Shown piece by piece: positions 63,402 to 64,000 of a DNA stretch of 64,000 nt. The position numbers and the translations under genes were made by a program. Location of the stretch: assembly GCA_900618795.1 (NCBI GenBank), contig UYJD01000001.1, forward strand, positions 745,221 to 809,220, in the 5' to 3' direction. Within the stretch, counting starts at the first letter, position 1; the number at the start of each line of letters is the position of its first letter. This stretch comes from Cyanodermella asteris. Lineage: Eukaryota > Ascomycota > Lecanoromycetes > Ostropales > Stictidaceae. The notes under the pieces are model-generated. The model searched no databases. It had not been told where the DNA came from and worked only from the letters and a program-made list of their open reading frames with translations.

Positions 63402-64000
63402 AACGAATGCTACAAATATTGAATAGATCGATTTTGCTTTGGAGACAACAAGCGGACGCCGACGTAGATACCATCTTCAGCTCTCAAGGGTTGACATCAT
63501 CAAGACACGGGTGTGCTTCAAATTGCAATTAGGCAGAATTAATAGCAATTGAGGAGTACCTGGCTAGCTTCTGGGCCTTAAGGCTGTAGCTGTCTGGAGA
63601 GCGGGGTCTTCAACATCCCGTCTCCCGCCTTCCACCTCGCACCGGCTAGCTGGCTTGAGACCGTCATAGAGGACAGTTCAGATTGAGTGAGATGAACTCC
63701 CTGGCGTGGCAGTGTACACATTTGAGCGCCGGGTCAGAGCGCCGTTGAACAGCAGCTTGGCGTCACCTGCTTCGGAGCGGGAACCCTCCGCAATAAGCTT
63801 TCGACCCCAAGCTCTCGTACTTGTGCTCGGCACCTTCATTCTCTCCTTCCACAACAGTCTGGGAGACCATGGCTGCCGATAGCTGTTAGGCGCCATTGTG
63901 CGCCTTGTCAATTCGACTTACGACCCTTCCCTTCCCTCCGCAGACCAGGACCAGCGCCCACGATCGCCGCGCCGGGTCTCGTGCCGAACTCGGCGTTCAC
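63402..64000. other. window end, no gene resolved
   Basis: A 77-codon minus frame (63678-63911) is unrecognised. Near 63930-63953 the plus strand has a C/T tract ending CTCCGCAG that looks like a splice acceptor, so an exon of a gene continuing beyond the window is possible. Confidence 0.3.

Overview
The window is nuclear DNA of a filamentous ascomycete (Pezizomycotina, perhaps Dothideomycetes; the class is inference). The evidence is monoexonic genes or genes with one to three short GT-AG introns (about 45-190 bases), a single dispersed 5S rRNA gene, and fungal families: HET, Ytp1-like, Mis6/CENP-I, Pcs1/Csm1, a Cdc13-like telomere protein, Bem1 and Arv1. Coding density is high except in one central block. 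There is one assembly gap (N run, 40761-41488).

Layout. 0.1-7.5 kb: a short-chain dehydrogenase interrupted by an in-frame TGA (-), ARV1 (+), SGT1 (-), and a membrane-anchored histidine acid phosphatase (+). 7.7-14.7 kb: a Ulp2-type SUMO protease (-), a class II eIF4E/4EHP (-), and a small probable secreted cysteine-containing protein (-). 15.3-25.7 kb: Mis6/CENP-I (+), an 82-residue serine palmitoyltransferase small subunit (-) in two short exons, a 12-bp minisatellite, a Cdc13-like protein with two OB-like regions (-), and SEC12 (+). 27.4-37.7 kb: an atypical protein kinase (+), Pcs1/Csm1 monopolin (-), the AAA ATPase Msp1 (+), and the polarity scaffold BEM1 (+) with a 6-base first coding exon.

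37.6-56.4 kb is the accessory part: gene-poor, with the gap, a HET-domain gene whose 5' end is not visible, a Ytp1-like membrane protein whose frame is shifted by a 7-bp tandem duplication, an intact 5S rRNA gene, a 5'-truncated MFS transporter, and a broken NRPS adenylation domain resembling those of PKS-NRPS hybrids. 56.4-64 kb returns to conserved genes: an Aro8-type aminotransferase (-), a second 12-bp minisatellite, the mitochondrial LETM1/Mdm38 protein (-), and a secreted GDSL/SGNH esterase (-).

No operon-like system is visible. Four genes concern chromosomes (Mis6, Pcs1, Cdc13-like, Ulp2-type protease). Several serve the early secretory pathway and lipid homeostasis (Arv1, SPT small subunit, Sec12) or mitochondria (Msp1, LETM1). 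The least expected items are the dehydrogenase with a family-like tail behind a TGA, the tiny SPT subunit gene, the two related minisatellites, and the decayed accessory block.
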